DNA of 64,000 nucleotides from UBA4416 sp040387555 (GTDB lineage: Bacteria > Bacteroidota > Bacteroidia > B-17B0 > Aurantibacillaceae): NCBI GenBank assembly GCA_040387555.1, contig JAZKDO010000001.1, positions 496,001-560,000 of the forward strand, in the 5' to 3' direction. The notes beneath the pieces are model-generated. The model did not search any database and was not told where the DNA came from. It saw nothing but the letters and a program-made list of their open reading frames with translations. How positions within the stretch are numbered: position 1 is the stretch's first letter; each line of letters starts with the position of its first letter. This document shows, piece by piece, positions 25,022 to 34,800 of the stretch. Made by a program: the position numbers and the translations under genes.

Positions 25022-26040
25022 TGGGGAGAATTGATATACATAATTATGAAGCTTTTTTATTGGATCTTTCAGAAGGAAACCTGAACGACGAAATGCAAAT
25101 GGAATTAGAGCTGTTTTTAATTCAACATCCTGAATTAAATATAGACCTTCATGATGTATCTATGATCTCAGTTGAAAAAGAAGCCATTCTTTTCCTAGAA
25201 AAAAATAATCTAAAAAAATCCGAATCCGAACTGATTTCCGAAACACAATTCATTGCCTATATTGAAAAGCAACTTTCTTCTGATGAACGATTGGTTTTAG
25301 AAAAAAGTTGTTTCTCAAATCCCTCTTTATCAAAAGAACTGGAACATTATAAATCTACAATCGCTGCAGCGGATGTGTCTATAGTTTATTCAGACAAAAA
25401 TCGATTGAAGCGCAAGCCTAAAGTCATCTGGTTCAACTCATCAGCAACACAATATCTCGCTGCGGCATGCATTCTATTTTTGATCGGCTTATATATATTT
25501 TGGCCAAAATCGGATAGCAATATTTCCAATTCTAAATTAGCGGTTAATCATGTGGTTAATCCTAAACTAAAAGAACCAATTGTTTCCCCTGTAAAAAAAG
25601 AAAAAGAACAGGAGCCAAATAATTCTGCTGCTCAAAAAATGTTCGCTTCAAATCAAAATAAAACATCTATCACAAAAAATTCATTGCCGAATCAAAATGA
25701 AAATTCTCTTTTAAAAGATACACTAAAACAAGAAAAATCACGCATTGAGCCGGCAATAGAATTAAGCAAAAACGAGTCGCTCATGGCTATAAATACTTTA
25801 AGTTCGGCAGTTCAATCCAAAACTATTGTGGATGTTATTACAGAGAACGACGATGAACCATTGTCAACTAAAACGGAACTTAAGAAAAAAGGAATCTGGG
25901 GATTGGCGAGTCGTACTTTAAAAAACTTAAATCATTTAGGCGTTAAGGCAGTTGACGGTGACGAAAACTCGCACAAAGATAAAACATCATACGCCTTAAC
26001 ACTAGGAGGCATTAACATATCTCACAAAGCAAATTTATAA
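25021..26040 (+). CDS. Probable membrane anti-sigma protein
   Basis: 339 residues. The N-terminal cytoplasmic part opens IHNYEAFLLDLSEGNLNDE and continues with FLIQHPELN, a pattern common in Bacteroidota anti-sigma-like proteins, and repeats weakly at ISETQFIAYIEKQLSSDER. One membrane helix lies at about residues 144-162, just before a Lys/Asn/Ser-rich periplasmic region. No zinc-binding HxxxCxxC motif is present, so it is not a classic ZAS domain. Overlapping TAATG with the sigma gene supports function as its regulator. Its last 6 bases overlap the converging yraN gene. Confidence 0.72.
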   Translation: MGRIDIHNYEAFLLDLSEGNLNDEMQMELELFLIQHPELNIDLHDVSMISVEKEAILFLEKNNLKKSESELISETQFIAYIEKQLSSDERLVLEKSCFSNPSLSKELEHYKSTIAAADVSIVYSDKNRLKRKPKVIWFNSSATQYLAAACILFLIGLYIFWPKSDSNISNSKLAVNHVVNPKLKEPIVSPVKKEKEQEPNNSAAQKMFASNQNKTSITKNSLPNQNENSLLKDTLKQEKSRIEPAIELSKNESLMAINTLSSAVQSKTIVDVITENDDEPLSTKTELKKKGIWGLASRTLKNLNHLGVKAVDGDENSHKDKTSYALTLGGINISHKANL

Positions 26041-26397
26041 TGTGGGATAATACGCCCCTTCAAAATGTTCTACTGTTAACTCCGTTGGATTTTGGATAAT
26101 GGACACGATATCAAATCTTGTTTCCCAAAATATGTTATTTTCCTTTATATAAAATTCAGCGGCTTTAATTACTCTTTTTTGTTTAGTTTTAGTGACAAAT
26201 TCTTCAGGATTTCCAAAAAAACTATTTGCTCTTAACTTAACTTCAATGACTACCAGTGTATTGTTGATGCTAGCTATGATGTCAATTTCCAAATGCTTAT
26301 GCCTCCAGTTTTTTTCAAGGATCTCGTATCCGGTTTTAAGCAAATGCGCAATAGCAATTTCTTCGCCTAGAATTCCTTTTTGAGTATTATTTGGCAT
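26035..26397 (-). CDS. yraN: YraN family protein (UPF0102)
   Basis: 120 residues of the endonuclease-like UPF0102 family: GILGEEIAIAHLLKTGYEIL, then HLEIDIIA and VVIEVKLRA. The Glu/Asp-x(n)-ExK pattern (Asp in EIDIIA, Glu and Lys in IEVK) is that of the restriction-endonuclease-like fold. Its molecular role remains unclear; links to DNA uptake or repair are suggested for the family. It is of the usual length and overlaps the converging gene by 6 bases. Confidence 0.9.
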   Translation of the reverse strand: MPNNTQKGILGEEIAIAHLLKTGYEILEKNWRHKHLEIDIIASINNTLVVIEVKLRANSFFGNPEEFVTKTKQKRVIKAAEFYIKENNIFWETRFDIVSIIQNPTELTVEHFEGAYYPTL

Positions 26398-26455
26398 AAT
26401 TTTTATATATAACTAAATTATATTATTTTAGTGTAAAATTTAAACCTCAAATTAA

Positions 26456-27097
26456 ATGAATAAAATTAAATTATTAGTAGCAAGTCTTTCATTATCTGTA
26501 ATGGCAATTGCACAATCTTATGAAGGAAGTATCGAATTTAAAATGGAAACATCCAAAGATACAACCACAAACATCTATTATGTAAAAGGTAATGATGTAA
26601 AACTTGATCAGATTGGACGTAAATCAGGTAAAGTAGAAGGCAGTTTCGTTTTTGATTTGAGTTCAAATGAAATTAAATTCGTGAATCCTGTTCGTAAAGT
26701 ATGGGGAGAACATAAAAGCGAAACAGCGCCCATGATAAAAGGAACTTGTGTATCCACAAAAGGCGCTACTACCAAAATGGTTCAAGGCCAGAAATGTACA
26801 GAGTATACTGTAAAAAATACAGAAGAAAACACTCAAATCACTTATTGGGTTGCTGCAAATAAATATGACTTTTTTGCTCCATTAGTTAAAATCTGGAACA
26901 GAAAGGACAAACAAAGTATTTACTTCAATCAAATTAAAGATTTACCTAAAGGAGCAATGCCATTATTATCTGAAGAAAAAACTATTTCTGATGGTAAGTT
27001 GGTAAGCAAATTAGAAGTATCTAAAATCAATAAATCAAATGTGGATGCATCGAAACTTGCAATTCCTGCAGATTATAAAAAATTCGAACAAAAATAA
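26456..27097 (+). CDS. DUF4412 secreted protein
   Basis: 213 residues with a signal peptide (MNKIKLLVASLSLSVMAIAQ). The mature part is all-beta, beginning SYEGSIEFKMET and containing TTNIYYVKGNDVKLDQIG and QKCTEYTVKNTEENTQITYW, as in DUF4412 proteins. The family is probably periplasmic with a lipid- or ligand-binding beta fold; no function is established. Two cysteines (CVST, KCTEY) could form a disulphide. A strong terminator follows, so it is a single-gene unit. Confidence 0.78.
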   Translation: MNKIKLLVASLSLSVMAIAQSYEGSIEFKMETSKDTTTNIYYVKGNDVKLDQIGRKSGKVEGSFVFDLSSNEIKFVNPVRKVWGEHKSETAPMIKGTCVSTKGATTKMVQGQKCTEYTVKNTEENTQITYWVAANKYDFFAPLVKIWNRKDKQSIYFNQIKDLPKGAMPLLSEEKTISDGKLVSKLEVSKINKSNVDASKLAIPADYKKFEQK

Positions 27098-27113
27098 ATT
27101 TGTTCACTCATCA

Positions 27114-27150
27114 AAAAACCCGCTGCAAAGTATTTTTGCAGCGGGTTTTT
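27114..27150. terminator. Rho-independent terminator of the DUF4412 gene
   Basis: 11-bp G/C-rich stem CCCGCTGCAAA/TTTGCAGCGGG (27119-27129 with 27135-27145), flanked by A's and five T's. Confidence 0.93.
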
Positions 27151-27226
27151 CGTTTAACCTAACTTAACAAATTCACTAGGTTACTAAAATCATGATTGTG
27201 GCATAAATAATAAAATCCACAACCAT

Positions 27227-28156
27227 ATGAAAAACTCAACAACCACGTTCTTAAAATTATCAGTAATAGTTTTAAGTGTACCTATTGTATTATTTTCTTG
27301 CGGTGCATCAGCAGAACACATGGCCGAGCAAGAAGCTTCCTCTAAAGCCTTTGCCGACTCCGTCTCAACAACTATTCAAAACATAAATAAAACACCCCTG
27401 CAAGCGGATAGTAGTCGTTCATTTGTAAGAACGACTGATTTATCTTTTAAAGTAAAGGATGTAAAAACAGCAACATTTGAAATTGAGCGAATCGTATCTG
27501 AACATAATGGTTATGTAACCTCTTCTATTTTAGAAAGTAATGTAAATTATAAAAATTCGGTTAGAACCAGTAAAGATAGTATGTTAGATATCATTAACTA
27601 TTCCGTACACAATGATATCATTATTCGTATACCAAATTCAAACCTAGACAAAACTCTAACGGAGATATCCGGATTGATAGATTATTTAGATTTCAGAAAA
27701 ATAAAAGCAGAAGATGTGACAAAACAATTTCACTCAGCTAAACTATCAGAAACCAGATTTGTAGGCCATAAAAAACGACTTGAAAAAGCGATTGATACTA
27801 AAGGTCAGAAATTAGATCAAATGGTAGATGCCGAAAACACATTGGTAAGCCAACAGGAATCGGCAGATGATTCGAGATTAAACACCATGGAATTAGCTCA
27901 TGATGTTTCATATAGTACAGTGAGTATTAATATATACCAAAAAGAAACAACTAAAAAAGAAGCATACGCATATTCAATTCCATCAGAACCATATTCACCA
28001 AATTTTGCTACTAAGTTCTTTTCTGCAGTAACCGATGGCGCATCTGTATTTGGGGAAATAATATTGTTCTTTGTAAAACTATGGCCAATTGCAATTGTTG
28101 TTACAGGAATGATATTGCTGATTAAGATTGTATTAAGACAAAAATGGTTTGCATAA
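27227..28156 (+). CDS. DUF4349 lipoprotein
   Basis: 309 residues. The signal peptide ends in a lipobox (VLFSCG, Cys at about 25). The body carries the DUF4349 pattern: SFVRTTDLSFKVKDVKTA, ISGLIDYLDFRKIKAEDVT and a central coiled-coil (about 180-215). A C-terminal membrane helix occurs at about 281-303. Members are thought to be envelope proteins of unknown role. Monocistronic by position, with terminators or long gaps on either side. Confidence 0.82.
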   Translation: MKNSTTTFLKLSVIVLSVPIVLFSCGASAEHMAEQEASSKAFADSVSTTIQNINKTPLQADSSRSFVRTTDLSFKVKDVKTATFEIERIVSEHNGYVTSSILESNVNYKNSVRTSKDSMLDIINYSVHNDIIIRIPNSNLDKTLTEISGLIDYLDFRKIKAEDVTKQFHSAKLSETRFVGHKKRLEKAIDTKGQKLDQMVDAENTLVSQQESADDSRLNTMELAHDVSYSTVSINIYQKETTKKEAYAYSIPSEPYSPNFATKFFSAVTDGASVFGEIILFFVKLWPIAIVVTGMILLIKIVLRQKWFA

Positions 28157-28202
28157 TTCATTTAATACGCAGACTTGGAAAGGCCCTGTCTGCGTTTTAT
28201 TG

Positions 28203-28232
28203 TTGCCCGAATCATTTATAACTGTATTTTTG
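28203..28232 (+). promoter_or_regulatory. Consensus Bacteroidota promoter of the dehydratase-ABC operon
   Basis: TTG (28203-28205), 19 bases, TATTTTTG (28225-28232) matching TAnnTTTG. It ends 26 bases before the dehydratase start codon at 28259. Confidence 0.7.
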
Positions 28233-28258
28233 TAATTCAACATCTTTTGAAATAAAAA

Positions 28259-28702
28259 ATGATTTCAGTTAGTACGCCAATCGTAAATTCAGATACTATT
28301 CTAGAATACATTCCACAACGCCCACCTATTGTTTTAATCAGCAGAATTTATAGCTGCGATGAATCATCTGTTATTACAGGTTTCGACATTACTGATGAAC
28401 ATATTTTTACACAAAAGGGAAGATTGACGGAATCTGGTATCATTGAGAACATGGCTCAAACAGCAGCCAGCATGGCTGGATACGAAGCAGTAATAAAAAA
28501 GTCACAACCACGAGTTGGTTTTATTGCCAACGTTAAAAATCTTGTCATCCATTTTTTGCCTGAGTCTAATACTGAAATTTTAACCGAGGTGAAAACCAAA
28601 ACCCAAGTAATGAATGTTTCCATTATTGAAGCCAATTCTTATTGCAACCACAAATTAGTGGCCAGCTGCGAGATGAAAATATTTTTACAGGAAAACGCTT
28701 AA
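28259..28702 (+). CDS. Hot-dog 3-hydroxyacyl-ACP dehydratase-like protein
   Basis: 147 residues of the FabZ/FabA-like hot-dog family: IPQRPPIVLISRI opens the fold, and the dehydratase residues are plausible at His48 (DEHIF) and Glu63 (IIENMAQTAAS). Dehydrates a 3-hydroxyacyl-ACP to the enoyl form. It is smaller and more diverged than housekeeping FabZ and resembles dehydratases of aryl-polyene and flexirubin clusters. Its TAATG overlap with an ABC ATPase gene suggests its product is exported or membrane-handled by that transporter. It may provide the missing dehydration step for the ketosynthase set at 5.7-9.0 kb. Confidence 0.78.
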   Translation: MISVSTPIVNSDTILEYIPQRPPIVLISRIYSCDESSVITGFDITDEHIFTQKGRLTESGIIENMAQTAASMAGYEAVIKKSQPRVGFIANVKNLVIHFLPESNTEILTEVKTKTQVMNVSIIEANSYCNHKLVASCEMKIFLQENA

Positions 28703-29448
28703 TGGGCATATTGGTTGACATACAACACGTATACAAAAAATACAAAGATGCTCCAAAGCCTGCTGTGAACGACCTTTCTTTAACTATTCAAAAAGGAGAA
28801 ATTTTCGGTTTGCTTGGGCCAAATGGAGCTGGCAAAACAACTTTTATCAGTATGCTGTGTGGGTTATTTCCACCAGGCAGTGGCCAAATTTTTATCCATG
28901 GTCAAACCCACAAAACACATAGTAAAGAATGCAAACAGATAATAGGTGTAGTTCCGCAGGAAATTGCTTTGTATCCGCAATTAACAGCCTGGGAAAACCT
29001 AATGTTTCTCGGTCATATGTATGGACTTAAAGGAGATTCACTTAAGGAAAAAATAAAAGAAAATTTAAAAATACTTGGTTTAGAAAACAACATACATCAA
29101 AAAATAATTTCTTACTCAGGTGGAATGAAACGCCGAGTTAATTTAATTGCCGGCCTGTTGCATAATCCTCAACTTCTGATTTTGGATGAGCCTACTGTTG
29201 GAGTAGATGTTCAATCTAAACAAGCTATTATTGAACATCTGAAGAAACAAAACAAAGACAGCGGTATGACTATTTTATATACCTCACACCACCTGGATGA
29301 AGCTGAAGATTTTTGCACACACATTGCCATTATAGATGAAGGGAAGCTAATTACTCAGGGTCAACCTAAAGAACTTATTTTGCAAAACAATTGCAATAGT
29401 ATTGAAGATGTTTATTTAAAAATGACAGGGACTAAATTCAGGGATTAA
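28702..29448 (+). CDS. ABC transporter ATP-binding protein
   Basis: 248 residues from the ATG at 28702; the earlier in-frame ATG at 28642 lies inside the dehydratase gene. Walker A GPNGAGKTT (39-47), signature SYSGGMKRR (138-145), Walker B LLILDEPTVG (158-167) and the switch His in TSHH are all present. It resembles ATPases of ABC-2 type exporters. Start and stop overlap both neighbours by one base, so it is produced together with the permease encoded next. Confidence 0.93.
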   Translation: MGILVDIQHVYKKYKDAPKPAVNDLSLTIQKGEIFGLLGPNGAGKTTFISMLCGLFPPGSGQIFIHGQTHKTHSKECKQIIGVVPQEIALYPQLTAWENLMFLGHMYGLKGDSLKEKIKENLKILGLENNIHQKIISYSGGMKRRVNLIAGLLHNPQLLILDEPTVGVDVQSKQAIIEHLKKQNKDSGMTILYTSHHLDEAEDFCTHIAIIDEGKLITQGQPKELILQNNCNSIEDVYLKMTGTKFRD

Positions 29449-30719
29449 TGAAATTAATTTACAGCATTTATAAAGAATATAAGGTGTTGATCCGTGACCG
29501 GGCTGGCCTTGCTATTACTTTTATTATGCCAACTGTTTTAATCCTGATTATGACTTTGATACAGGACTCAACATTTAAATCAGTGAATGAATCATCTGTT
29601 CCATTATTGTTTGTAGACAGGGATAACGACTCCTTATCACAAACACTGGAGAAGTATATTAACAGTTCTAAATTTTTTTCAATTACAAAAAAAGAATTAA
29701 GCAACGAGGATGTAAAAAAAGAAATTGCCCAAGGACATTTTTTGATTGGCATTATTGTTCCTGAAAATACGAGCAAAAAATTAAGAGAACGTTCATCCGC
29801 ACGTATTACTAAATTACTGGATAGTTTTAGTGGAGATTCAACAGGAACAAGTTTAGAAGACACATCCAAAATACACCTGAATTTATTTTTTGATCCTGTT
29901 ACAAAACAGTCATTTAAAACCACCATTGGCAGTGCTATTGAACGCATCATTTCTCAAATTGAAATGCGGGGAATGATAGCTGCACTCAATACAAAAATGA
30001 AAGAAAGTTTTCCTGATGCAAAACCATCGGCGCCTGAAAACACTCCCCTCTTAAATGTCACTGAAGAATACGCCTCTTATAATCATTCGTCTATCATCCC
30101 AAATGCTGTACAACATAATGTGCCGGCTTGGACATTGTTTGCTATGTTTTTCATTTGCATACCATTGGCGGGTAATATTATTAAAGAGCGACAGGACGGA
30201 AGTGCATTTCGTTTATTGACCATGCCCGGATCTTACTTTATCGTAATGCTTGGTAAGCTGGTTGCTTATACCATTGTGAGTTTGATCCAATTTATCCTGA
30301 TGTTATGTGTAGGTGTGTTTATTCTTCCTTTATTAGGAATGCCTCAATTAAACATCGGCAATAATTTACCATTGCTATTCCTGATTGCTTTATCAGCCGG
30401 TTTAGCGGCTACTGGTTTCGGACTATTAGTTGGAACCATTGCAACAAGTCACGACCAGGCATCATTGTTTGGATCCGTCTTTATTATTATTCTTGCAGCG
30501 ATTGGTGGTGTGTGGGTACCCACTTTTGTAATGCCTTATTTTATGAAAACCCTTTCAGTAATCTCTCCTTTGAACTGGGGCTTAGAATCATTTTATGCTG
30601 TATTTATCCGTAACTCTAACTTAAAAGAAATATGGCCAGAAATCTTAAAACTATGGGTCTTTTTTTTAGCTTCAGTTGGTACTTCTTTTTTATATCAAAA
30701 ATATAAAAGATTGCAATAA
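29448..30719 (+). CDS. ABC-2 type permease
   Basis: 423 residues. One membrane helix near the N-terminus (about 20-40), a large extracytoplasmic loop of about 180 residues, then five or so membrane helices from about residue 222 to 415. This is the classic YhgE/ABC-2 topology with the start IYKEYKVLIRDRAGLAITF. It forms the channel of an exporter with the upstream ATPase. The substrate is unknown; a lipid or aryl-lipid is inferred from the dehydratase in the operon. Confidence 0.9.
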   Translation: MKLIYSIYKEYKVLIRDRAGLAITFIMPTVLILIMTLIQDSTFKSVNESSVPLLFVDRDNDSLSQTLEKYINSSKFFSITKKELSNEDVKKEIAQGHFLIGIIVPENTSKKLRERSSARITKLLDSFSGDSTGTSLEDTSKIHLNLFFDPVTKQSFKTTIGSAIERIISQIEMRGMIAALNTKMKESFPDAKPSAPENTPLLNVTEEYASYNHSSIIPNAVQHNVPAWTLFAMFFICIPLAGNIIKERQDGSAFRLLTMPGSYFIVMLGKLVAYTIVSLIQFILMLCVGVFILPLLGMPQLNIGNNLPLLFLIALSAGLAATGFGLLVGTIATSHDQASLFGSVFIIILAAIGGVWVPTFVMPYFMKTLSVISPLNWGLESFYAVFIRNSNLKEIWPEILKLWVFFLASVGTSFLYQKYKRLQ

Positions 30720-30743
30720 AAAAGTGCTTCATTGCTGAAACAC
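30716..30743 (-). terminator. Terminator after the PorP/SprF gene
   Basis: On the minus strand GTGTTTCA/TGAAGCAC pair (one G-U pair, 4-base loop; 30724-30743) and are followed by six T's. Confidence 0.7.
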
Positions 30744-30770
30744 CTTCTTATCTCTTCAAGGTAATAATGT

Positions 30771-31766
30771 TTAAAATGATGCTCCGGTTTTATGTTTTGG
30801 TTTTTTTCCGCATATCTGTAAGGTGATTTCGTAACCGCCACGTTTATTAGTATAGGTGTTCAAATAAGAGGTGTTAACATCGTAACTCATTCTAAGAATA
30901 AAATTATTATACTTCATTCCCAACTGTGCCATCGCGGCATCTTTCACGCGATAGTTTGCTCCAACAATAAGGTCGCAGTCATTTTGTTTATTGAATCTGT
31001 AGTAGGCTAGCGCGCCAACATTTAACTCCCATGCTTGTGCCTGGTTCATATACAAAGCCATTGGCACTACTTTCCAGGTATCATTTATTTTTATATCTGT
31101 TCCAGCGTTCAAATTAAACCGCATAGGTAATCTTTGGCCATTACCGTCAAAAGTTTCCATTGGCATATTCACATGAAAAACCGAAAAGCCAAGGAAAGGA
31201 TTTAATGCTGCTCTTCTGTCTTTGTATTTATAAAATACTCCAACATTTGCATCAAAGTTTATTCTGCTCGTTTTATTAAAGGATTCGCCATTGCTCATTG
31301 AAGAGTTTAACGAGCCCGTTTCATTATCATACTGATTTTCAAAAAGAACTTTATTATAATTAACTGTTTTATAAAATAATCCTGCCTGAACACCTACGTT
31401 TAAAGTATGAGGTGAGGTTTCAGGATCAGTAATATAATAAGCTCCTGATAATTGAAAATTAAGGGTGTTAAAGTCCAATCCTCCTGAACGATTGTCGAGC
31501 AAATAGCCTCCAATTCCAACTCTTTTATAAGGCTTGTCAAATCCCAATCCATAAGTTTGGTAAGGTTTAACAGGAAGTGTTTTCCATTGTGTTCTATAAA
31601 CTGTGTGAATCTTATAGCTCCAATCGTCTCCTAAATACTCACCGGTTAATGCCGGATTAATATATAGTGAAAACGCATCGTATTGAGTTAAATGGAAATC
31701 CTGTGCTTTGCTTTTTGCCGAAATAAATAAGGCTATAATAATGGGTAGTAATATCTTTGATTTCAT
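30771..31766 (-). CDS. PorP/SprF family outer-membrane protein (T9SS)
   Basis: 331 residues with a signal peptide (MKSKILLPIIIALFISAKSKA, then QDFHLTQYDAFSLYINPALTG). The start of the mature part, QDFHxTQY, and the repeated amphipathic strands with NPALTGE are landmarks of the PorP/SprF family. Members associate with T9SS substrates and the outer membrane, and SprF partners the adhesin SprB in gliding bacteria. The gene lies 54 bases after the giant T9SS adhesin gene, the typical SprB-SprF arrangement. Confidence 0.9.
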   Translation of the reverse strand: MKSKILLPIIIALFISAKSKAQDFHLTQYDAFSLYINPALTGEYLGDDWSYKIHTVYRTQWKTLPVKPYQTYGLGFDKPYKRVGIGGYLLDNRSGGLDFNTLNFQLSGAYYITDPETSPHTLNVGVQAGLFYKTVNYNKVLFENQYDNETGSLNSSMSNGESFNKTSRINFDANVGVFYKYKDRRAALNPFLGFSVFHVNMPMETFDGNGQRLPMRFNLNAGTDIKINDTWKVVPMALYMNQAQAWELNVGALAYYRFNKQNDCDLIVGANYRVKDAAMAQLGMKYNNFILRMSYDVNTSYLNTYTNKRGGYEITLQICGKKPKHKTGASF

Positions 31767-31820
31767 AATATCATAATTTAGTGATTCATTTAAAAATTTT
31801 CATAACACGAACTTCTTTTT

Positions 31821-34800
31821 TTATCTAATAATGTGAACTTCTCCTTTTAATTTTAAGTCATCTCCATCCGCAATTTTTCCGTTAAAGATGTATATGTATG
31901 TACCTGCAGGCTGCTGAGTGTCTCTATAAGATCCATCCCATTTATCATTTTGAGAGTTGGCTATAAAGATTTCATTTCCCCATGCGTTATAAACTCTTAA
32001 TTCGTAGCTAATAAATGGTCCGCCAAGAACTGAGAAACCATCATTCACGCCATCTCCGTTTGGAGTAAAAGCCCCTGGGATTGCATAACCTGCCGGATTA
32101 ATCTTCAGAACAAAACTTATACTGTCTTTGCATCCGATGCTATTTGAAGATACCAACATTACATCATAAGATCCTAAAGAAGTAAATGCGTGCGTAGGAT
32201 TTGATGATGAAGTAGTCGTTAAATCCCCAAAATTCCATATATAGTTAGACGCGCCAGATGATTGATTAGTAAAAACTATTGGTTGATTTATTAAATATTC
32301 TCCTCCACCGGGAACAAAATCAGCAACTACGGGCGGAATCAAACTTACCGTGCCATTCGCTGCACTTGCACATCCGTTTGCAGCACGCACTAATAAGGAT
32401 ACTGAATAAGAATCGACTTGAGAATAAATGTTTGCAGGATTTTGAAGCAAAGAATTATTTCCATCCCCGAAGTTCCATGTCCAGTCAGTAATATTTCCCG
32501 CAGAAATAGAAGACTGATCTATAAATTTGACTGAATCTTTTGAACAACCCGTTACAAATTTGAAATTGGCAACAGGAGAAATCGTATCAACGAAAACAGT
32601 GAATAAACTATTCGCATCTAATACTGAAAGGCATCCTGTAACGGTATTGGTAACAGCAAGGGTATAGATACCAGAAGAAGTAAAAGTAGCAGAGGCCTGA
32701 TTAGATGGTCCGGAGATTCCAGTTCCATTTGGTGATGTCCATGTATATGATAGATCATTTCCTGGTGTTACAGATGAGGTAGCAACAACTGTTGCAGTGG
32801 AGCAATTTATTGTTCCATTATTAACAGAGCCAGTTAAGCTTACAACAGGTATGCTATTATTAAGAACTGCAGTTACCACATTATTATTTATAAACGTTGA
32901 ACATCCGCTATTTGTATTTGTAACCACTGCGCTATAAGTTCCTGCCACGCTAAACGAAGGGCTTGCTGTATTTTCCGTGCCTGAAACAATCCCGTTTACA
33001 GGTGCCCAGCTATAAGTTACATTTGATGTGTTTGATGAAAGTGTAACGGAAGGATTTGGATTAGCACATGTAATATCAACGGAAGTCATGGATAAAGTTG
33101 TTGTTGGAATACCTATATCAGCGATTACTTCTATTGAACTTTGAGCAAGAGATGTGGATACACAACCAGAAAGAGTATTTGTGACAACAACTGTAAAAAC
33201 ACCACACCCACTTGCTGTTGGATTTAAACTTGTATAAGAATCCAAAGAGCCGGTGGATGGCGCAGACCAAGCGTACACAACATCAGTAGCCGGTGAACAA
33301 CCGATATTTAAAAGTGTGGTTGGATTAGAACATGTAGTGGTAATAGACGGTACGGCAATCATTACTGTTGGTGCAATTGTATCCTGAAGTACGGAGAGAG
33401 ATCCTGTTGTTACACAGTTATTGAATGTATTCGTAACCGCATAATAGAAAATACCACCTTGTGTAATCGAAATCGTATTAATGTTTGTAGATGAGGTTAT
33501 TCCTGCGCCACTCCAATTATAACTCACCGGTGAACTTATTGTAGTCACACTTGCATTAGCAGATAAAGTCGTACAATTTAATGATCCTGTATTTGCAGAA
33601 GTAATGATTGGTGCAATTGTATCTTTTGAAATTACAACCGTAGAAACCTCCGAAGAACAACTTTGTGAAGATGTTACAACCAAACTATAAGTGCCCGGTT
33701 GATTAATAGTAGGATTAGCGCTCGTGGCCCCTGATACAATTCCAGGACCCTGCCATGCATAAGTACCGTCACCTGAACCTCCTAATGAAAGAGTTGTATT
33801 GGAACAGGTTAAAGTATTTGTTGATCCCGCAGAAACTGTTGGTGTAGCTTTAATTGTTAACGTCATAAAATCTGTTGCAAATGAACATGGCCCGGCAGGA
33901 TCATCAGATGTGATAGTTAAAACTACTGTACCCATATTGATATCTGAAACAGACGGAGTATATAATGATGTTGCAGAGTTCGGGTTACTGAATATACCGG
34001 AACCATTGGATGTCCATAATAACCCAGAAGCAGACCCTCCTATAGCACCAGACAAAGTATAAGATTCATCAGCGCATATAGCAGCATCAATACCCGCATT
34101 AACAGTTGCAATTGGATTAATTGTAATCACTCCATCTGCTGAAACATCCGGACAACCATTAGCCGCGAGAATTGTATTCGTAATGGAATAAGTACCTACT
34201 ACGCATCCAGTCAAATCAACCTGTCCATTGGACGTATTCATTAATAAAGCCGGGTTGGCAGAAAATGTGCCTGCGGTTCCCGCACCTTGAAATGACGGGG
34301 AAGGATTGCTGCCATCGATGCAATAAGAACCCGATGAATAATTAAATGTGGCTTCCGGAAGTTTGGTGATCGTTACAGAAGATGAAGCATTAACTTCAGG
34401 ACAACCGTCAGATGCGGAAATTGTATTAGTAACCGTATAAGTTCCTGCCGCGCTACTAGCAATGTCAATTGTCCCCGCCGTCGCATCTAAATTTAATCCT
34501 GTTGGGTTAGAAGTATAGTTTCCATTTGTTCCATCAACACTTAAAACCGGCGTAGGGTTAGAAGAGTTAGAGCAATATGGTCCATTATAAGAAATAGTGG
34601 CATTTGGCAGTTTTGTAATCGTAACTGATGCATTAGATACAACAATAGGACATCCACCTGTAGCAGAAATTGTATTTACAATTACATAATCACCGGCGGT
34701 GCTATTCACAATATTTAATAAGCCAGTCGATGGGTCAATATCAAGGCTTACCGATGAGGCATTAAAATTTCCGGCAGTTGCGCCTGTTGCTAAGGTCGGT

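Noticed and set aside
29468..29950. 160-codon open frame on the minus strand inside the ABC permease gene
   Set aside because: Shadow of the permease gene, with no signal, motif or independent start context.
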